Of a stretch of 64,000 nt of DNA, positions 33,094-43,280 are shown piece by piece. Within the stretch, counting starts at the first letter, position 1. Each line of letters begins with the position of its first letter. The DNA is taken from NCBI RefSeq assembly GCF_022549695.1, contig NZ_JAKZGS010000019.1, forward strand, positions 1-64,000. Direction: 5' to 3'. The position numbers and the translations under genes were made by a program. The notes under the pieces are model-generated. The model saw only the letters and a program-made list of their open reading frames with translations. It searched no databases and was not told the DNA's origin. Source of the DNA: Belliella calami. GTDB lineage: Bacteria; Bacteroidota; Bacteroidia; Cytophagales; Cyclobacteriaceae.

Positions 33094-35319
33094 TTATGTA
33101 TCAAAATACTTCCTCAAGGGCAATTCATAGACCCTTTTACCCAAAAGCGAAGATAGTGAATTGACAATCGCTGCTGCAACTGGCCCTTGGGCTGCCTCAC
33201 CTGCACCAAGTGGCTTTTCTTCTGGACGATTAATAATATGCACTTCAATGTCGGGTACATCTTTTGTCCGCATGATAGGGTAGGAGTTCCAGTCTTTACT
33301 TGTTATGCCATTTTCATCATACTGTACAGCCTCCAAGATTGTCCAACTGGCAGACTGAATCATGCCACCTTCTGTCTGATTTTTCAAACCATCCGGATTG
33401 ATGCATTGACCAGCATCTATGACACTAGTTAGATTTTTGAGTTTGAATTTTTCATTTCCTTCAATCATTTCGATCTCTGCAAGCACTGCAAAATAGGCAG
33501 CTGAATTTTTGTATTGGGCAAAAGCCAATCCATATCCTACTTGTCCACTTTTATCTCTTTTTTCCCAATTACATTTTTCTCTTAGTGTCTTGATGACGGC
33601 AATAGCACGTCCATTATCTAGGTTATTGATTCTAAACTCAAAGGGATCAACGTCAGCAAGAGCTGCCAATTCATCCATAAATGACTCCAAAGCAAAGATA
33701 TTTCCATAAGCCCCCAATCCTCTCAAGGCAGAAGTTCGAAGTGGACCGTCATAATTGTAAAGTAAAAGTTCTCTTTCAGGTATTTTATATAGAGGAGAAG
33801 CATTTCTATACGAGCCACCAGAAAATCCTCCTTTTTGAAATTCAAAAGGGTTTTCCAAGTGTCTTGCTGAAATATAATGTCCAGCTTTTCCATTCGGCCT
33901 TGTACTATGGGTGTCTGACCAGATTTTTGTTTGCCAAGAAGTGATTTTCCCACTATCATTCAGCCCAGCTTCTAAAGAGATTTGCATTGCACTACCATAT
34001 GGTTCCCATTTGTGTTCATTTTCCCTCATCCATTGAAGTCTGATGTGAGTTTCAGGAAGGTGTTTTGCAATCAAAGCAGCTTCAGCAGATACATCATCAG
34101 CACTATTATGGCCATAGCATCCAGAACCAGGCATTCCAATACATCTGATTTTTTCTTTTTCAAGGTCAAACAGATTCGACAAGGTGTTTTGCAGAGGATA
34201 AACTCCCTGAGTCGGAGACCAGACAGTTAGATTTTGCGCATCCCACTTCGCTAATGCACATCCAGGTCCGGTAGAGCCATGCATTGTGTAAGGCTTTTGG
34301 TAGGTTGATTTCAGGGTTTTTGGTGATTTGGATATAGCTGATTTGATGTTTGGATGTTTTTCTATCTCTTGAGGCGAATTTGAATTCCGCTCCATGTCGG
34401 CAAAAATCTCCGTTTGATTGATTTTTATTTTTTGGATATCCCATTCAGCGATTTCTTGGGCTTTTTTCCAAGCCTTTATAGCTTGGTATTCCCTTTTTGC
34501 CACTACTGCTATAAAGCTACCATCTATGATAACTTTTTCGACACCTGTCATTTGAGAGATGGTGTCAGTGTCAAAAGCCCGAAGCTTAGCGCCATAAGTA
34601 GGAGGATGGATGACCCTAGCGTGCAGCATCCCAGGAAATCTTAGATCATGGACAAAATGTGGTTTTCCCAAGACCATATCCATTATTTCGGCTCTTTGGA
34701 AAGATTTCCCTACGATATTATGGGTTTCAGGAGATTTGATTGGCGCTTCTCCCGTGATTTCTCCTTCCAAAAATTTACCTTCCAGTAGTTGCCAATAGGA
34801 AATTTTTTCACCTTTTGGGCCAGTTATGATACCATCTTTTACATTTAACTGTTCGATAGACACTTCTAATTTTCGTGAAGCTTCTTGAATCAGAAAATAT
34901 TTAGCCTCTGCTGCTGCTTGCCGAATGGCACTTCCGCTTCCTTCCACGGAATTGCTTCCTGCAGTGTAGCCCTCGTTGGGAGTTTGTCCTGTGTCACCAT
35001 TGATAATATGACAGATATCGAAAGAGACATCCAGTTCTTCAGCAGCGATCTGCATCAATGCTGTTCTGATCCCTTGACCAAGTTCTTGTTTTCCGGTTAA
35101 TACAGTCACGTGTCCATCAGCATCCAATCTGATCCAAGAATCAATGATATCTTTTCCTAAGTGTGGTCTTTCTGGAATGCCTGAATACATTGAGGCACTC
35201 GCTTCATTCTCTTTTTGGTTGCAAAATGCTAAAGGGAATAGATTGAATCCAATGAGTAATTGACCAGTGGATTTCAGAAATGATCTTCTGCCAGTTTTGG
35301 GAAGTTTGAAGTTTTCCAT
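33094..35319 (-). CDS. Xanthine dehydrogenase-family molybdopterin subunit (IorB-like), Tat lipoprotein
   Basis: 741 residues. Tat motif (RRSFLKSTGQ) and a lipobox (LAFC) at the start. The molybdenum-binding hydroxylase domains follow, with ELGQGIRTALMQIAAEELD, GPGCALAKWD, GMPGSGCYGHN and, near the end, GAGEAAQGPVAAAIVNSL (the conserved catalytic Glu region). Closest in layout to isoquinoline 1-oxidoreductase beta subunit and periplasmic aldehyde oxidoreductases. It pairs with the 2Fe-2S subunit six bases upstream. Substrate unknown. Confidence 0.88.
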   Translation of the reverse strand: MENFKLPKTGRRSFLKSTGQLLIGFNLFPLAFCNQKENEASASMYSGIPERPHLGKDIIDSWIRLDADGHVTVLTGKQELGQGIRTALMQIAAEELDVSFDICHIINGDTGQTPNEGYTAGSNSVEGSGSAIRQAAAEAKYFLIQEASRKLEVSIEQLNVKDGIITGPKGEKISYWQLLEGKFLEGEITGEAPIKSPETHNIVGKSFQRAEIMDMVLGKPHFVHDLRFPGMLHARVIHPPTYGAKLRAFDTDTISQMTGVEKVIIDGSFIAVVAKREYQAIKAWKKAQEIAEWDIQKIKINQTEIFADMERNSNSPQEIEKHPNIKSAISKSPKTLKSTYQKPYTMHGSTGPGCALAKWDAQNLTVWSPTQGVYPLQNTLSNLFDLEKEKIRCIGMPGSGCYGHNSADDVSAEAALIAKHLPETHIRLQWMRENEHKWEPYGSAMQISLEAGLNDSGKITSWQTKIWSDTHSTRPNGKAGHYISARHLENPFEFQKGGFSGGSYRNASPLYKIPERELLLYNYDGPLRTSALRGLGAYGNIFALESFMDELAALADVDPFEFRINNLDNGRAIAVIKTLREKCNWEKRDKSGQVGYGLAFAQYKNSAAYFAVLAEIEMIEGNEKFKLKNLTSVIDAGQCINPDGLKNQTEGGMIQSASWTILEAVQYDENGITSKDWNSYPIMRTKDVPDIEVHIINRPEEKPLGAGEAAQGPVAAAIVNSLSSLLGKRVYELPLRKYFDT

Positions 35320-35325
35320 AATTAA

Positions 35326-35787
35326 CTACTTTGGATTGGATGCCCTTTTGACTGCTTTTATAAATCTCGAATGCGTACCACAGCGACAGATTACTTGATT
35401 CAAAGCATCTTTGATTTCCTCTTCAGATGGATTTTGATTATTTCTCAATAAGGCGACTGCTGATATGACCATGCCATTGAGGCAATAGCCACATTGTGCA
35501 GCTTGCAGTTCTACAAAGGCTTTTTGGACAGCGTGGAGGTTATTGTCTTTTTGGAGACCTTCTATTGTCTCTATTGTTTTGCCTTCAAAATTCTCACAAG
35601 GGCTTAGGCAGGTTGGCAAGCTCTCTCCATCCACCAATACCATGCAAGCACCACATTGCTGAAGTCCACATCCAAACTTCGCTCCTGAAAGTTGAAATTC
35701 ATCTCTTAATATGTAAAGTAAAGGCTCCTCAGGATCAACTTCGAATGATTCCTTTTTTCCATTAATATGAAAATCAAATGATTTCAT
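35326..35787 (-). CDS. (2Fe-2S)-binding subunit of a molybdenum hydroxylase (IorA-like)
   Basis: 153 residues without a signal peptide. The plant-type ferredoxin cluster (GCGLQQCGACMVLVDG) and the second cluster (CGYCLNGM, then CRCGTHSRF) are complete. It passes electrons from the molybdenum subunit. Lacking a signal, it probably rides with the Tat-bearing large subunit. It heads a two-gene leftward operon. Confidence 0.92.
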   Translation of the reverse strand: MKSFDFHINGKKESFEVDPEEPLLYILRDEFQLSGAKFGCGLQQCGACMVLVDGESLPTCLSPCENFEGKTIETIEGLQKDNNLHAVQKAFVELQAAQCGYCLNGMVISAVALLRNNQNPSEEEIKDALNQVICRCGTHSRFIKAVKRASNPK

Positions 35788-35892
35788 GGTGGGGTGGTTG
35801 TTTGGTGAATCCTAAAATATAAGGAAAGAATCTAGAAAATCCCAAAAAATAGAGATGTGCTTACATAAGTGGGGGTAAGTTGTCTGATATAT

Positions 35893-35930
35893 TAAAAAAA
35901 AAGCACCTCCTAATAAAGAAGATGCTTTGA
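35893..35930 (-). terminator. Terminator of tRNA-Cys
   Basis: On the - strand AAGCATCTTC pairs with GGAGGTGCTT (two G-U pairs) and is followed by nine T. It lies just past the tRNA 3' end. Confidence 0.75.
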
Positions 35931-35937
35931 AAATAAG

Positions 35938-36008
35938 AGGTCGAGAGCGGATTCGAACCGCTGTACAAGGTTTTGCAGACCTCTGCCTAGCCACTCGGCC
36001 ACCCGACC
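35938..36008 (-). tRNA. tRNA-Cys (GCA)
   Basis: Reading the - strand from 36008: acceptor GGTCGGG pairs with CTCGACC, with one G-U. Anticodon loop CTGCAAA gives GCA. The T arm GCGGTTCGAATCCGC is canonical. Discriminator is U, as usual for tRNA-Cys. Confidence 0.96.
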
Positions 36009-36337
36009 ATATTGTTAAGGGAATGCAAATGTAGATATATTATCAGTTTTTCCAAAACTTGATTTGAATTTTATTGAGAAAATGCACTTGTTTTTTGGTT
36101 CGATATTCCTAATGTTATTTTTACCAATATTAAGTTTTATTTATAAACATTCTAAATTATTTTATGGCTCGATTTTTCTATTATAAAAAATTGAAAAACA
36201 GATACTTACAATTAAAGCAAGGCTATTTACAAGAATTTACCATGTATTGAAGTCAAGTTTGAAATGTAGAATTGGGGTAGTACATTTGCACTGTTTATTT
36301 AAAAACCGTGAATTAAACTGTTTAATAAGTAATAAAT
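36009..36337. other. Promoter-bearing intergenic region before the respiratory operon
   Basis: 329 bases, AT-rich. Apart from the promoter at 36258-36288 I see no gene, hairpin or repeat. Confidence 0.6.
36258..36288 (+). promoter_or_regulatory. Promoter of the ACIII/cytochrome oxidase operon
   Basis: TTTG at 36258-36261 and TACATTTG at 36281-36288 match the Bacteroidetes -33 (TTTG) and -7 (TAnnTTTG) elements with a 19-base spacer. The start point would be near 36293-36296, about 43 bases before the actA ATG. Confidence 0.75.
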
Positions 36338-37597
36338 ATGTCGATCAAACGCTCATTATTAAGTGTTCCCTTAAGATTAAGCACTTTGGCTATGGTGTTC
36401 TTCCTGATGTTAGGAGCACAAGCCTTTGGAGCTAATCCCGATGTTTCTGACAGTGAAGAGGCTATTGCAGCCGGTAAATCTGTGTTTAACGCCAACTGTA
36501 AATCTTGTCACAAACTAGATCAAAAGTATACTGGTCCAGCACTGCGAGGTGTGACAGACCGTAGGTCTATCGAGTGGGCCAAAAGCTTCATCAAAAATTC
36601 CCAAGCAGTTATTGCTTCAGGTGATCCTCAAGCCAATGCCATTTACAAAGAATTTGGAAATTTGGCTATGCCAGCACATGAATTCTTGAGTGATACAGAA
36701 CTTGAAAGCCTTTTGTCATATATAGAATATGGTGACAAGGAAGCAGCTGTAGCAGAAGGTGGAGGAGAAGGTTCTACTGAACAAACAGCAGGAGGTTCTG
36801 GAGTTCCAAATGAATACCTTACCATAATTCTTGCGGTTTTGGTGGTTGTATTGTTATTGATCCTGATTGTGTTGGGATTGATCATTTCAGTATTGACCAA
36901 ATACTTGAACAATCAAAATTTGGAGGAAGATGATAAAGAATTCATCAACCAAAAATTTGATGTCAAAAAAATATTGAGAAGTGACGCCTTTGTCATCATC
37001 ATTACTGCGCTTGTGATTGCACTTGTAGCTAAAACAGCCATTGATGGTCTTTATTCTGTAGGGGTTCAGCAAGGGTACCAGCCTAAGCAACCTATTGCAT
37101 TCTCACATCAGCTTCATGCAGGACAATACGAAATACAGTGTCAATACTGTCATACAGGTGTTGAAATTGGTAAATCAGCAAACATTCCCTCTGCGAATAT
37201 CTGTATGAACTGTCATACTCACATTCAGAATGTAGGTGGAAAAGAAGGAGTTTCTTCTGAAATCCAGAAAATTTACAATGCAGTAGATAATAATCAGCCA
37301 ATCGAATGGGTGAGAATCCATAACCTTCCAGACTTGGCTTACTTCAACCATTCTCAGCACGTAGCTGTAGGTGGAATCGAATGTCAGACTTGTCATGGTC
37401 CTATCGAGGAAATGGAGGTTGTTTATCAGCATAGTTCGTTGACAATGGGTTGGTGTATTGACTGTCACAGACAGACAGATATCAACGCAGTAGGCAATGA
37501 ATACTATGACAAATTAGTGCAGTTACATTCAGACAGCAAGAATTCACTTAAAGTGAAAGATATCGGCGGTCTAGAATGTGCAAAATGTCACTATTAA
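36338..37597 (+). CDS. actA: Alternative complex III subunit A, multihaem cytochrome c
   Basis: 419 residues. An N-terminal helix is followed by a monohaem domain (CKSCH at 54-58), a membrane helix (about 165-190), another (about 220-240), then five CxxCH motifs: CQYCH, CMNCH, CQTCH, CIDCH and the final CAKCH. That makes six haems in one polypeptide, an extra cytochrome c domain compared with the pentahaem ActA. It passes electrons from the iron-sulfur subunit toward cytochrome oxidase. First gene of a run of six act genes. Confidence 0.92.
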   Translation: MSIKRSLLSVPLRLSTLAMVFFLMLGAQAFGANPDVSDSEEAIAAGKSVFNANCKSCHKLDQKYTGPALRGVTDRRSIEWAKSFIKNSQAVIASGDPQANAIYKEFGNLAMPAHEFLSDTELESLLSYIEYGDKEAAVAEGGGEGSTEQTAGGSGVPNEYLTIILAVLVVVLLLILIVLGLIISVLTKYLNNQNLEEDDKEFINQKFDVKKILRSDAFVIIITALVIALVAKTAIDGLYSVGVQQGYQPKQPIAFSHQLHAGQYEIQCQYCHTGVEIGKSANIPSANICMNCHTHIQNVGGKEGVSSEIQKIYNAVDNNQPIEWVRIHNLPDLAYFNHSQHVAVGGIECQTCHGPIEEMEVVYQHSSLTMGWCIDCHRQTDINAVGNEYYDKLVQLHSDSKNSLKVKDIGGLECAKCHY

Positions 37598-37635
37598 TTT
37601 AAATCAAATCAGAACATACTTTTCTTGAATATACA

Positions 37636-40600
37636 ATGAAAGAAAATAACAAGACATATTGGAAAGGATTAGAGCAATTGACAAACGATCCAGAGTTTGT
37701 CAAAAATGCTGACAGAGAATTCCCTGAGCACTTACCATCATCCAATGGTGAAAATGGAGGCCCTTCAAGGAGAGATTTCTTGAAATTGATGGGCTTCAGC
37801 TTAGCAGCTGCTTCTTTGGCAGCTTGTGAGGCACCTGTCAGGAAAGCTATCCCCTATGTCAACAAACCTGTTGATATCAATCCTTCTATACCAAATTATT
37901 ATGCATCTACATTTGCTTTTGGCGGTGATTATGCATCTATAGTAGTAAAGACCAGAGAAGGTCGTCCTATCAAAATAGATGGTAATGAACTTTCTCCAAT
38001 CAACGGAAAAGGAGTTAGTGCCATTGTAGAAGCTTCTGTGCTTTCTTTATATGACAAAGAAAGATTGGCAGCTCCTTATGTAAATGGAGAGAAATCTGAC
38101 TGGGCAACTCTAGATGCGCAAGTTAAATCAAAACTAGCTGCAGCAGGTTCTGTTAAAATCATAACAAACACAATTCTTTCTCCATCTACTGAAAAAGCTT
38201 TATCTCAATTTGCGGAAACTATTGGTGGAGCAGAGGTAATTACTTATGATCCTGTATCCAGCTATGGTATTACAAAAGCAGCTGAGACGTCTTATGGTGC
38301 AGCAGTGTTGCCTACATACAAGTTTGATCAAGCTAAAGTAATCGTAAGTTTTGGTGCTGATTTCTTGGGAACGTGGATTTCTCCTATCGAATTTGCAAGA
38401 CAATATGCAAAAGGTAGAAAGATCTCCAAGGAAAAGCCAGAAATGTCAAGACACTTCCAGTTTGAGTCTAACCTTTCTTTGACAGGTTCTAACGCAGATT
38501 ACAGAACACCAATAAAAGCTTCTGTTAGCGGTTTGGCAGTTTTGTCTCTTTACAATGCACTTGCTAAGAAAGCAGGAGCAGCTAGTTTCAATGCTGCAGC
38601 TGTAGAAGTTGCTCATTTGGATAAAGCAGCAAATGAGCTTTGGGCAAATAGAGGTGCTTCTATTGTAGTTTCAGGATCTAATGATCCTAATGTACAAATA
38701 GTAATCAATGCAATCAATGATCTACTAGGAAACAATGGTGTTACTGTTGATTTCTCCACTCCATCTTTCTTTAGAAAAGGAGACGATGCAAAAATGAATC
38801 AGTTTGTAGCTGATCTGAATGCAGGTAGAGTAGGTGGTGTTCTATTTTTCAACTGTAACCCAGTTTATGATTTTGCAAAAGGTGCAGAATTGGCAGCTGG
38901 AATAGCTAAAGCTAAAGTTTCTATAGCTACCAATAGCACAATGGACGAAACAGCTTCAGCTGTTCAACTAGTAGCTCCTGACAATCATTTCCTCGAATCA
39001 TGGAATGATTTCAATCCAAGAAAAGGTGAATATTCATTGGCACAGCCTACTATTTCTCCTTTGTTTGATACAAGACAAGCACAAGAATCATTATTGGTAT
39101 GGGCAGGTTCTGAATCAAACTATTACGATTTCTTGCAAGAAAACTGGAATTCAACAATTTTTGCTTCTCAATCAGAACTTTCAGATTTCCAACAATTCTG
39201 GGATCAGTCATTGTTCAACGGTGTTTATTCTGACAATTCTGAGCCTACTTCTATTTCAGGAGTAGCTGATGCTTCGGCTGCGGCTGCCGCAATTTCTAGA
39301 ACTTACAAAGCTGATAATGCAGCTACTGAGTTGGTAATCTATACCAAAATAGGTATTGGTAATGGTACTTTTGCTAACAACCCTTGGTTGCAAGAGATGT
39401 CAGATCCTATTTCCAAAGCTACTTGGGATAACTACTTGACAGTTTCTCAAAAATGGGCTAATGAAAACGGTTTGAAGATGTTCGAAGGTGCAACTCAAAA
39501 AGCGAAGTTGACTATTGGAGATAAATCTATCATAGTTCCTGTATTGGTTCAGCCAGGTCAAGCGATAGGAACAGTAGGTCTGGCTTTGGGATATGGTAGA
39601 ACCAAAGCAGGTAGAGTTGCCAATGGAGTTGGAGTGAATGCTTACGAGCTTCTTGACAGTTCCAAAGGATTTGTGAATTTCGATATTACAGAAGGTGTAA
39701 GCATTGAACTGACTTCTGATAAATATAAAATTGCCCAAACACAGACGCATCAGACGTACATGGGTAGAGACTTTGTTGTGCAGGAATCAATTCTTCCTGA
39801 GTACAAAGAGGACGCTTTTGCTGGAAGATATCAGCCAAAAATCTACAAAGAAGGAGAATTTGTAAAACCTTCCAAGATTTCTCTTTGGAAAGGACATCAA
39901 TATAGCCAACATCATTGGGGTCTTGCAATCGATATGAATTCTTGTATTGGTTGCGGTGCTTGTACAGTTGCTTGTCAAGTTGAAAACAACGTGGCAGTAG
40001 TTGGAAAGCAAGAGGTTCTCAATAGAAGGGAAATGGCTTGGATCAGAATTGATAGATATTATAGTTCTGATGCTGAAGTAGGTGATAATGATGGATTGGA
40101 AATCGCATCTGAAAATCCAGAAGTTGTATTCCAGCCGATGATGTGTCAGCACTGTAACAACGCTCCTTGTGAGACTGTATGTCCAGTAGCTGCTACCACA
40201 CACTCTTCAGAAGGTCTTAACCAAATGACGTACAACAGATGTATCGGTACAAGATATTGTGCAAACAACTGTCCGTATAAAGTAAGAAGGTTCAACTGGT
40301 TCAAATATCACGATAACAAAGACTTCTCAACTGTTAACGTTGCACAAAACGATGATTTGGGTAAAATGGTCTTGAATCCGGATGTGACCGTAAGGTCCAG
40401 AGGTGTTATCGAGAAATGCTCTATGTGTGTTCAAAGAATCCAAGCTGGAAAACTTACTGCCAAGAGAGAGGCTAGAAAAGTTCAGGATGGGGAGATCACT
40501 ACAGCTTGTGCTACAGCATGTCCTACAGATGCGATTGTATTTGGAGATATGAATGACACAGGAAGTAAAATTTATGCTACTCTTAAGATTCAGGAAGAAA

Positions 40601-40722
40601 CGCTTTCTGCAACTAAAGAGGTGAATGAAGAAAGAGCATACCACGTGTTAGAGGAAGTGAATGTAAACCCTAACGTATGGTACTTTACCAAAATCAGAAA
40701 CAAGGATAAATCAGAAGCGTAA
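37636..40722 (+). CDS. actB: Alternative complex III subunit B, iron-sulfur/molybdopterin-like
   Basis: 1028 residues. A Tat-type SRRDFLKLMGFS motif near residue 44 directs export. Residues about 60-740 have a molybdopterin-oxidoreductase fold, which in ACIII holds no cofactor. The C-terminal part is a ferredoxin-like subunit with four cysteine clusters (CIGCGACTVAC, CQHCNNAPCETVC, CIGTRYCANNC, CSMCVQRI with CATAC). Both halves are fused, as usual in Bacteroidetes ActB. Confidence 0.95.
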   Translation: MKENNKTYWKGLEQLTNDPEFVKNADREFPEHLPSSNGENGGPSRRDFLKLMGFSLAAASLAACEAPVRKAIPYVNKPVDINPSIPNYYASTFAFGGDYASIVVKTREGRPIKIDGNELSPINGKGVSAIVEASVLSLYDKERLAAPYVNGEKSDWATLDAQVKSKLAAAGSVKIITNTILSPSTEKALSQFAETIGGAEVITYDPVSSYGITKAAETSYGAAVLPTYKFDQAKVIVSFGADFLGTWISPIEFARQYAKGRKISKEKPEMSRHFQFESNLSLTGSNADYRTPIKASVSGLAVLSLYNALAKKAGAASFNAAAVEVAHLDKAANELWANRGASIVVSGSNDPNVQIVINAINDLLGNNGVTVDFSTPSFFRKGDDAKMNQFVADLNAGRVGGVLFFNCNPVYDFAKGAELAAGIAKAKVSIATNSTMDETASAVQLVAPDNHFLESWNDFNPRKGEYSLAQPTISPLFDTRQAQESLLVWAGSESNYYDFLQENWNSTIFASQSELSDFQQFWDQSLFNGVYSDNSEPTSISGVADASAAAAAISRTYKADNAATELVIYTKIGIGNGTFANNPWLQEMSDPISKATWDNYLTVSQKWANENGLKMFEGATQKAKLTIGDKSIIVPVLVQPGQAIGTVGLALGYGRTKAGRVANGVGVNAYELLDSSKGFVNFDITEGVSIELTSDKYKIAQTQTHQTYMGRDFVVQESILPEYKEDAFAGRYQPKIYKEGEFVKPSKISLWKGHQYSQHHWGLAIDMNSCIGCGACTVACQVENNVAVVGKQEVLNRREMAWIRIDRYYSSDAEVGDNDGLEIASENPEVVFQPMMCQHCNNAPCETVCPVAATTHSSEGLNQMTYNRCIGTRYCANNCPYKVRRFNWFKYHDNKDFSTVNVAQNDDLGKMVLNPDVTVRSRGVIEKCSMCVQRIQAGKLTAKREARKVQDGEITTACATACPTDAIVFGDMNDTGSKIYATLKIQEETLSATKEVNEERAYHVLEEVNVNPNVWYFTKIRNKDKSEA

Positions 40723-40740
40723 TAAATAATTTTATAAGAT

Positions 40741-42105
40741 ATGCAGGTTACTTCATCCGTACGCGAGCCGCTAATTACAGGCGGTAAAACCTTAAAAGAC
40801 GTCACGCACGACGTATCAAGACAGGTAGAAGGAAAGCCAACTTTGGGTTGGATTCTAGGTCTCTTGGTAGCTGTGGGTACCTTATTGTTGGGCAGTCTTG
40901 CGCTGGTAGCAACCCTTTGGGAAGGTATTGGTATGTGGGGTCTCAACAAAACTATTGGCTGGGCATGGGATATCACCAACTTTGTATGGTGGGTTGGTAT
41001 CGGTCACGCTGGTACTTTGATCTCCGCTGTATTATTGCTTTTCAGACAGAAATGGAGAATGGCGATCAACAGAGCTGCAGAGGCAATGACAATTTTTGCT
41101 GTTATCTGTGCTGCTATGTTCCCGGTAATTCACATGGGACGACCATGGTTGGGAGCTTATTGGGCACTACCATTACCAAACACTTTTGGTTCACTTTGGG
41201 TGAACTTTAACTCCCCACTTCTTTGGGACGTATTTGCAATCTCTACTTATTTCTCAGTATCCTTGGTGTTCTGGTATATTGGTTTGATTCCTGATTTTGC
41301 TACTATTAGAGATAGAGCTACAGGTTTGAGAAAGACAATATATGGAGCACTTTCTTTTGGATGGGATGGCGCGGCCAAAACTTGGAGCAGATATGAATCA
41401 GTAGCATTGATCTTGGCTGGTTTAGCGACTCCTCTAGTATTGTCAGTTCACACAATTGTATCTTTTGACTTTGCAACCTCGGTGATCCCGGGATGGCATA
41501 CGACTATCTTCCCTCCATATTTCGTGGCGGGTGCGATTTTCTCAGGTTTTGCAATGGTATTGACCTTGATGATCATCACAAGAAAAGTTTTCAAACTTGA
41601 AGATTACATTACCATAGGTCACATTGAATTGATGAATATAGTAATCATCATCACTGGATCTATTGTGGGTATCGCATACATCACTGAGTTTTTCATCGCT
41701 TGGTATTCAGGAGTTGCAGCAGAGCAGTATGCATTTATGAATCGTGCATTCGGTCCTTATGCTTGGGCTTACTGGTCTATGATGACATGTAATGTGATAT
41801 CTCCACAACTATTCTGGTTTAAGAAAATTAGAACTTCCATTGTAGCTACTTTTGCATTGTCAATTGTAGTGAATATCGGTATGTGGTTTGAACGTTTCGT
41901 GATCATTGTAACTTCTCTTCACAGAGATTACTTACCATCTTCATGGGCGATGTTCTATCCGACCCTTTCAGATGTAGGTGTATATTTATTCACATTTGGA
42001 TTGTTCTTTACCCTCTTCTTGTTGTTTGCTAAGTTTTTCCCTGTAATCAACATGGCCGAGGTGAAATCTATCGTTAAGTCTTCTTCAGAAAAAGTAAATA
42101 AATAA
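40741..42105 (+). CDS. actC: Alternative complex III subunit C, NrfD-like quinol-binding membrane protein
   Basis: 454 residues with about ten membrane helices of the NrfD/PsrC family ([20 protein letters not shown] is the characteristic second helix with its His). It oxidises menaquinol at the periplasmic face. It starts 18 bases after actB and ends two bases before actD. Confidence 0.95.
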   Translation: MQVTSSVREPLITGGKTLKDVTHDVSRQVEGKPTLGWILGLLVAVGTLLLGSLALVATLWEGIGMWGLNKTIGWAWDITNFVWWVGIGHAGTLISAVLLLFRQKWRMAINRAAEAMTIFAVICAAMFPVIHMGRPWLGAYWALPLPNTFGSLWVNFNSPLLWDVFAISTYFSVSLVFWYIGLIPDFATIRDRATGLRKTIYGALSFGWDGAAKTWSRYESVALILAGLATPLVLSVHTIVSFDFATSVIPGWHTTIFPPYFVAGAIFSGFAMVLTLMIITRKVFKLEDYITIGHIELMNIVIIITGSIVGIAYITEFFIAWYSGVAAEQYAFMNRAFGPYAWAYWSMMTCNVISPQLFWFKKIRTSIVATFALSIVVNIGMWFERFVIIVTSLHRDYLPSSWAMFYPTLSDVGVYLFTFGLFFTLFLLFAKFFPVINMAEVKSIVKSSSEKVNK

Positions 42106-42107
42106 TC

Positions 42108-42638
42108 ATGGAAAGAGATAAGAATTTTGTCCTCGGTGTATTTGAAGATGAGGATGTATTGTTAGAAGCCGTAGCCAAAGTAAGAGGTAGTGGTGTGAAG
42201 ATTCATGAAGTTTATTCACCTTTTCCAGTGCATGGTTTGGATGAAGAATTAGGATACAAAAGAAGCAAATTGCCTATAGCTGCCTTTTTGTTTGGTATGT
42301 TGGGTACTTGCCTTGCTTTGACCATGCAATTTTACATGATGAAGATAGACTGGCCTATGATTATAGGCGGTAAGGATCACGCTGGTCTTCCGAACTTTAT
42401 TCCTGTAACATTCGAATTGACTGTACTATTGGCAGCTTTCGGGATGGTTGGTGTGTTTATGATCACCTCTAATTTGAAGCCTTGGGCACAGCCTAGAATC
42501 TTTGATTTGAGAATTACTGATGACAAGCATGTCATGGCAATCGATTTGGCAACAAACGCTGCTGTAGGTGAAGCACAAATTGGAGATATTTTGAAATCTT
42601 GCGGGGCTTCAGAAGTGAATAAAAAAAGTTTTGAATAG
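42108..42638 (+). CDS. actD: Alternative complex III subunit D (DUF3341)
   Basis: 176 residues. A ferredoxin-like cytoplasmic opening (VLGVFEDEDVLLEAVAKVR) and two membrane helices (about 55-78 and 100-122), the DUF3341 layout. Structural subunit. Confidence 0.93.
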   Translation: MERDKNFVLGVFEDEDVLLEAVAKVRGSGVKIHEVYSPFPVHGLDEELGYKRSKLPIAAFLFGMLGTCLALTMQFYMMKIDWPMIIGGKDHAGLPNFIPVTFELTVLLAAFGMVGVFMITSNLKPWAQPRIFDLRITDDKHVMAIDLATNAAVGEAQIGDILKSCGASEVNKKSFE

Positions 42639-42651
42639 TAACTCAGACATT

Positions 42652-43278
42652 ATGAAATTGATTAGATCCATATATGTTATCGCAACTGCAGGTGTAGCTT
42701 TCGGGCTAGCATCTTGCAGTGCTTCTGGAGATCATCCTGGATATGAATATGCACCTCAGATGTATAATTCAGTTCCTTACGAAGGATTGACTCAGATTGT
42801 GAATGAAGATGAAGGCCAGTGGTTATCGACAAGAGAGGATGGAAAGGGTGAATTTTTCAATTCTAACATCAATAATCCACACACAATGAACATGAGAGAG
42901 CCTGTAGCCAATACTGTTCCTAGAACAAAAGATGGCATGCTTCCTTATAGGTTATTGGCTTTTGAATTGGAAAAAGCTGCTGAGGTACAAAATCCTGTAG
43001 AGCTTACTGATGAGGTATTGGCAGAAGGACAGCAATTGTTCTTACAATATTGTACAGCTTGCCACGGAATCAATGGTGAGGGAGATGGCAAAGCAGGAGA
43101 AGTTATTGGTGGTGTAGCTAACCTCAAGGGTGGTGCATACATTAATTTGCCGGAAGGTCATATATTCCATGTTATCATGAAAGGTAAGGGAAGAATGGGC
43201 GCTCACGGTTCTCAAATCCCTCAAGAGAGGATTTGGAAAATTGTTCACTATGTTAAACAAGAAATTCAGAAGCAATAA
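42652..43278 (+). CDS. actE: Alternative complex III subunit E, monohaem cytochrome c lipoprotein
   Basis: 208 residues from the ATG at 42652; an earlier TTG overlaps actD and would precede the signal peptide. Lipobox GLASC, then a class I cytochrome c with CTACHG and an axial Met near GRMGAHG. Confidence 0.93.
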   Translation: MKLIRSIYVIATAGVAFGLASCSASGDHPGYEYAPQMYNSVPYEGLTQIVNEDEGQWLSTREDGKGEFFNSNINNPHTMNMREPVANTVPRTKDGMLPYRLLAFELEKAAEVQNPVELTDEVLAEGQQLFLQYCTACHGINGEGDGKAGEVIGGVANLKGGAYINLPEGHIFHVIMKGKGRMGAHGSQIPQERIWKIVHYVKQEIQKQ

Positions 43279-43280
43279 TC

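Noticed and set aside
33681-33944. Rightward frame of 87 codons opposite the molybdenum hydroxylase gene
   Set aside because: It lies wholly antisense to a well-supported 741-residue gene and has no recognisable features.
37636-40722. A catalytic molybdenum enzyme (DMSO reductase type)
   Set aside because: The actABCDEF context shows it is ActB of alternative complex III, where the molybdopterin-like domain is known to lack cofactor.
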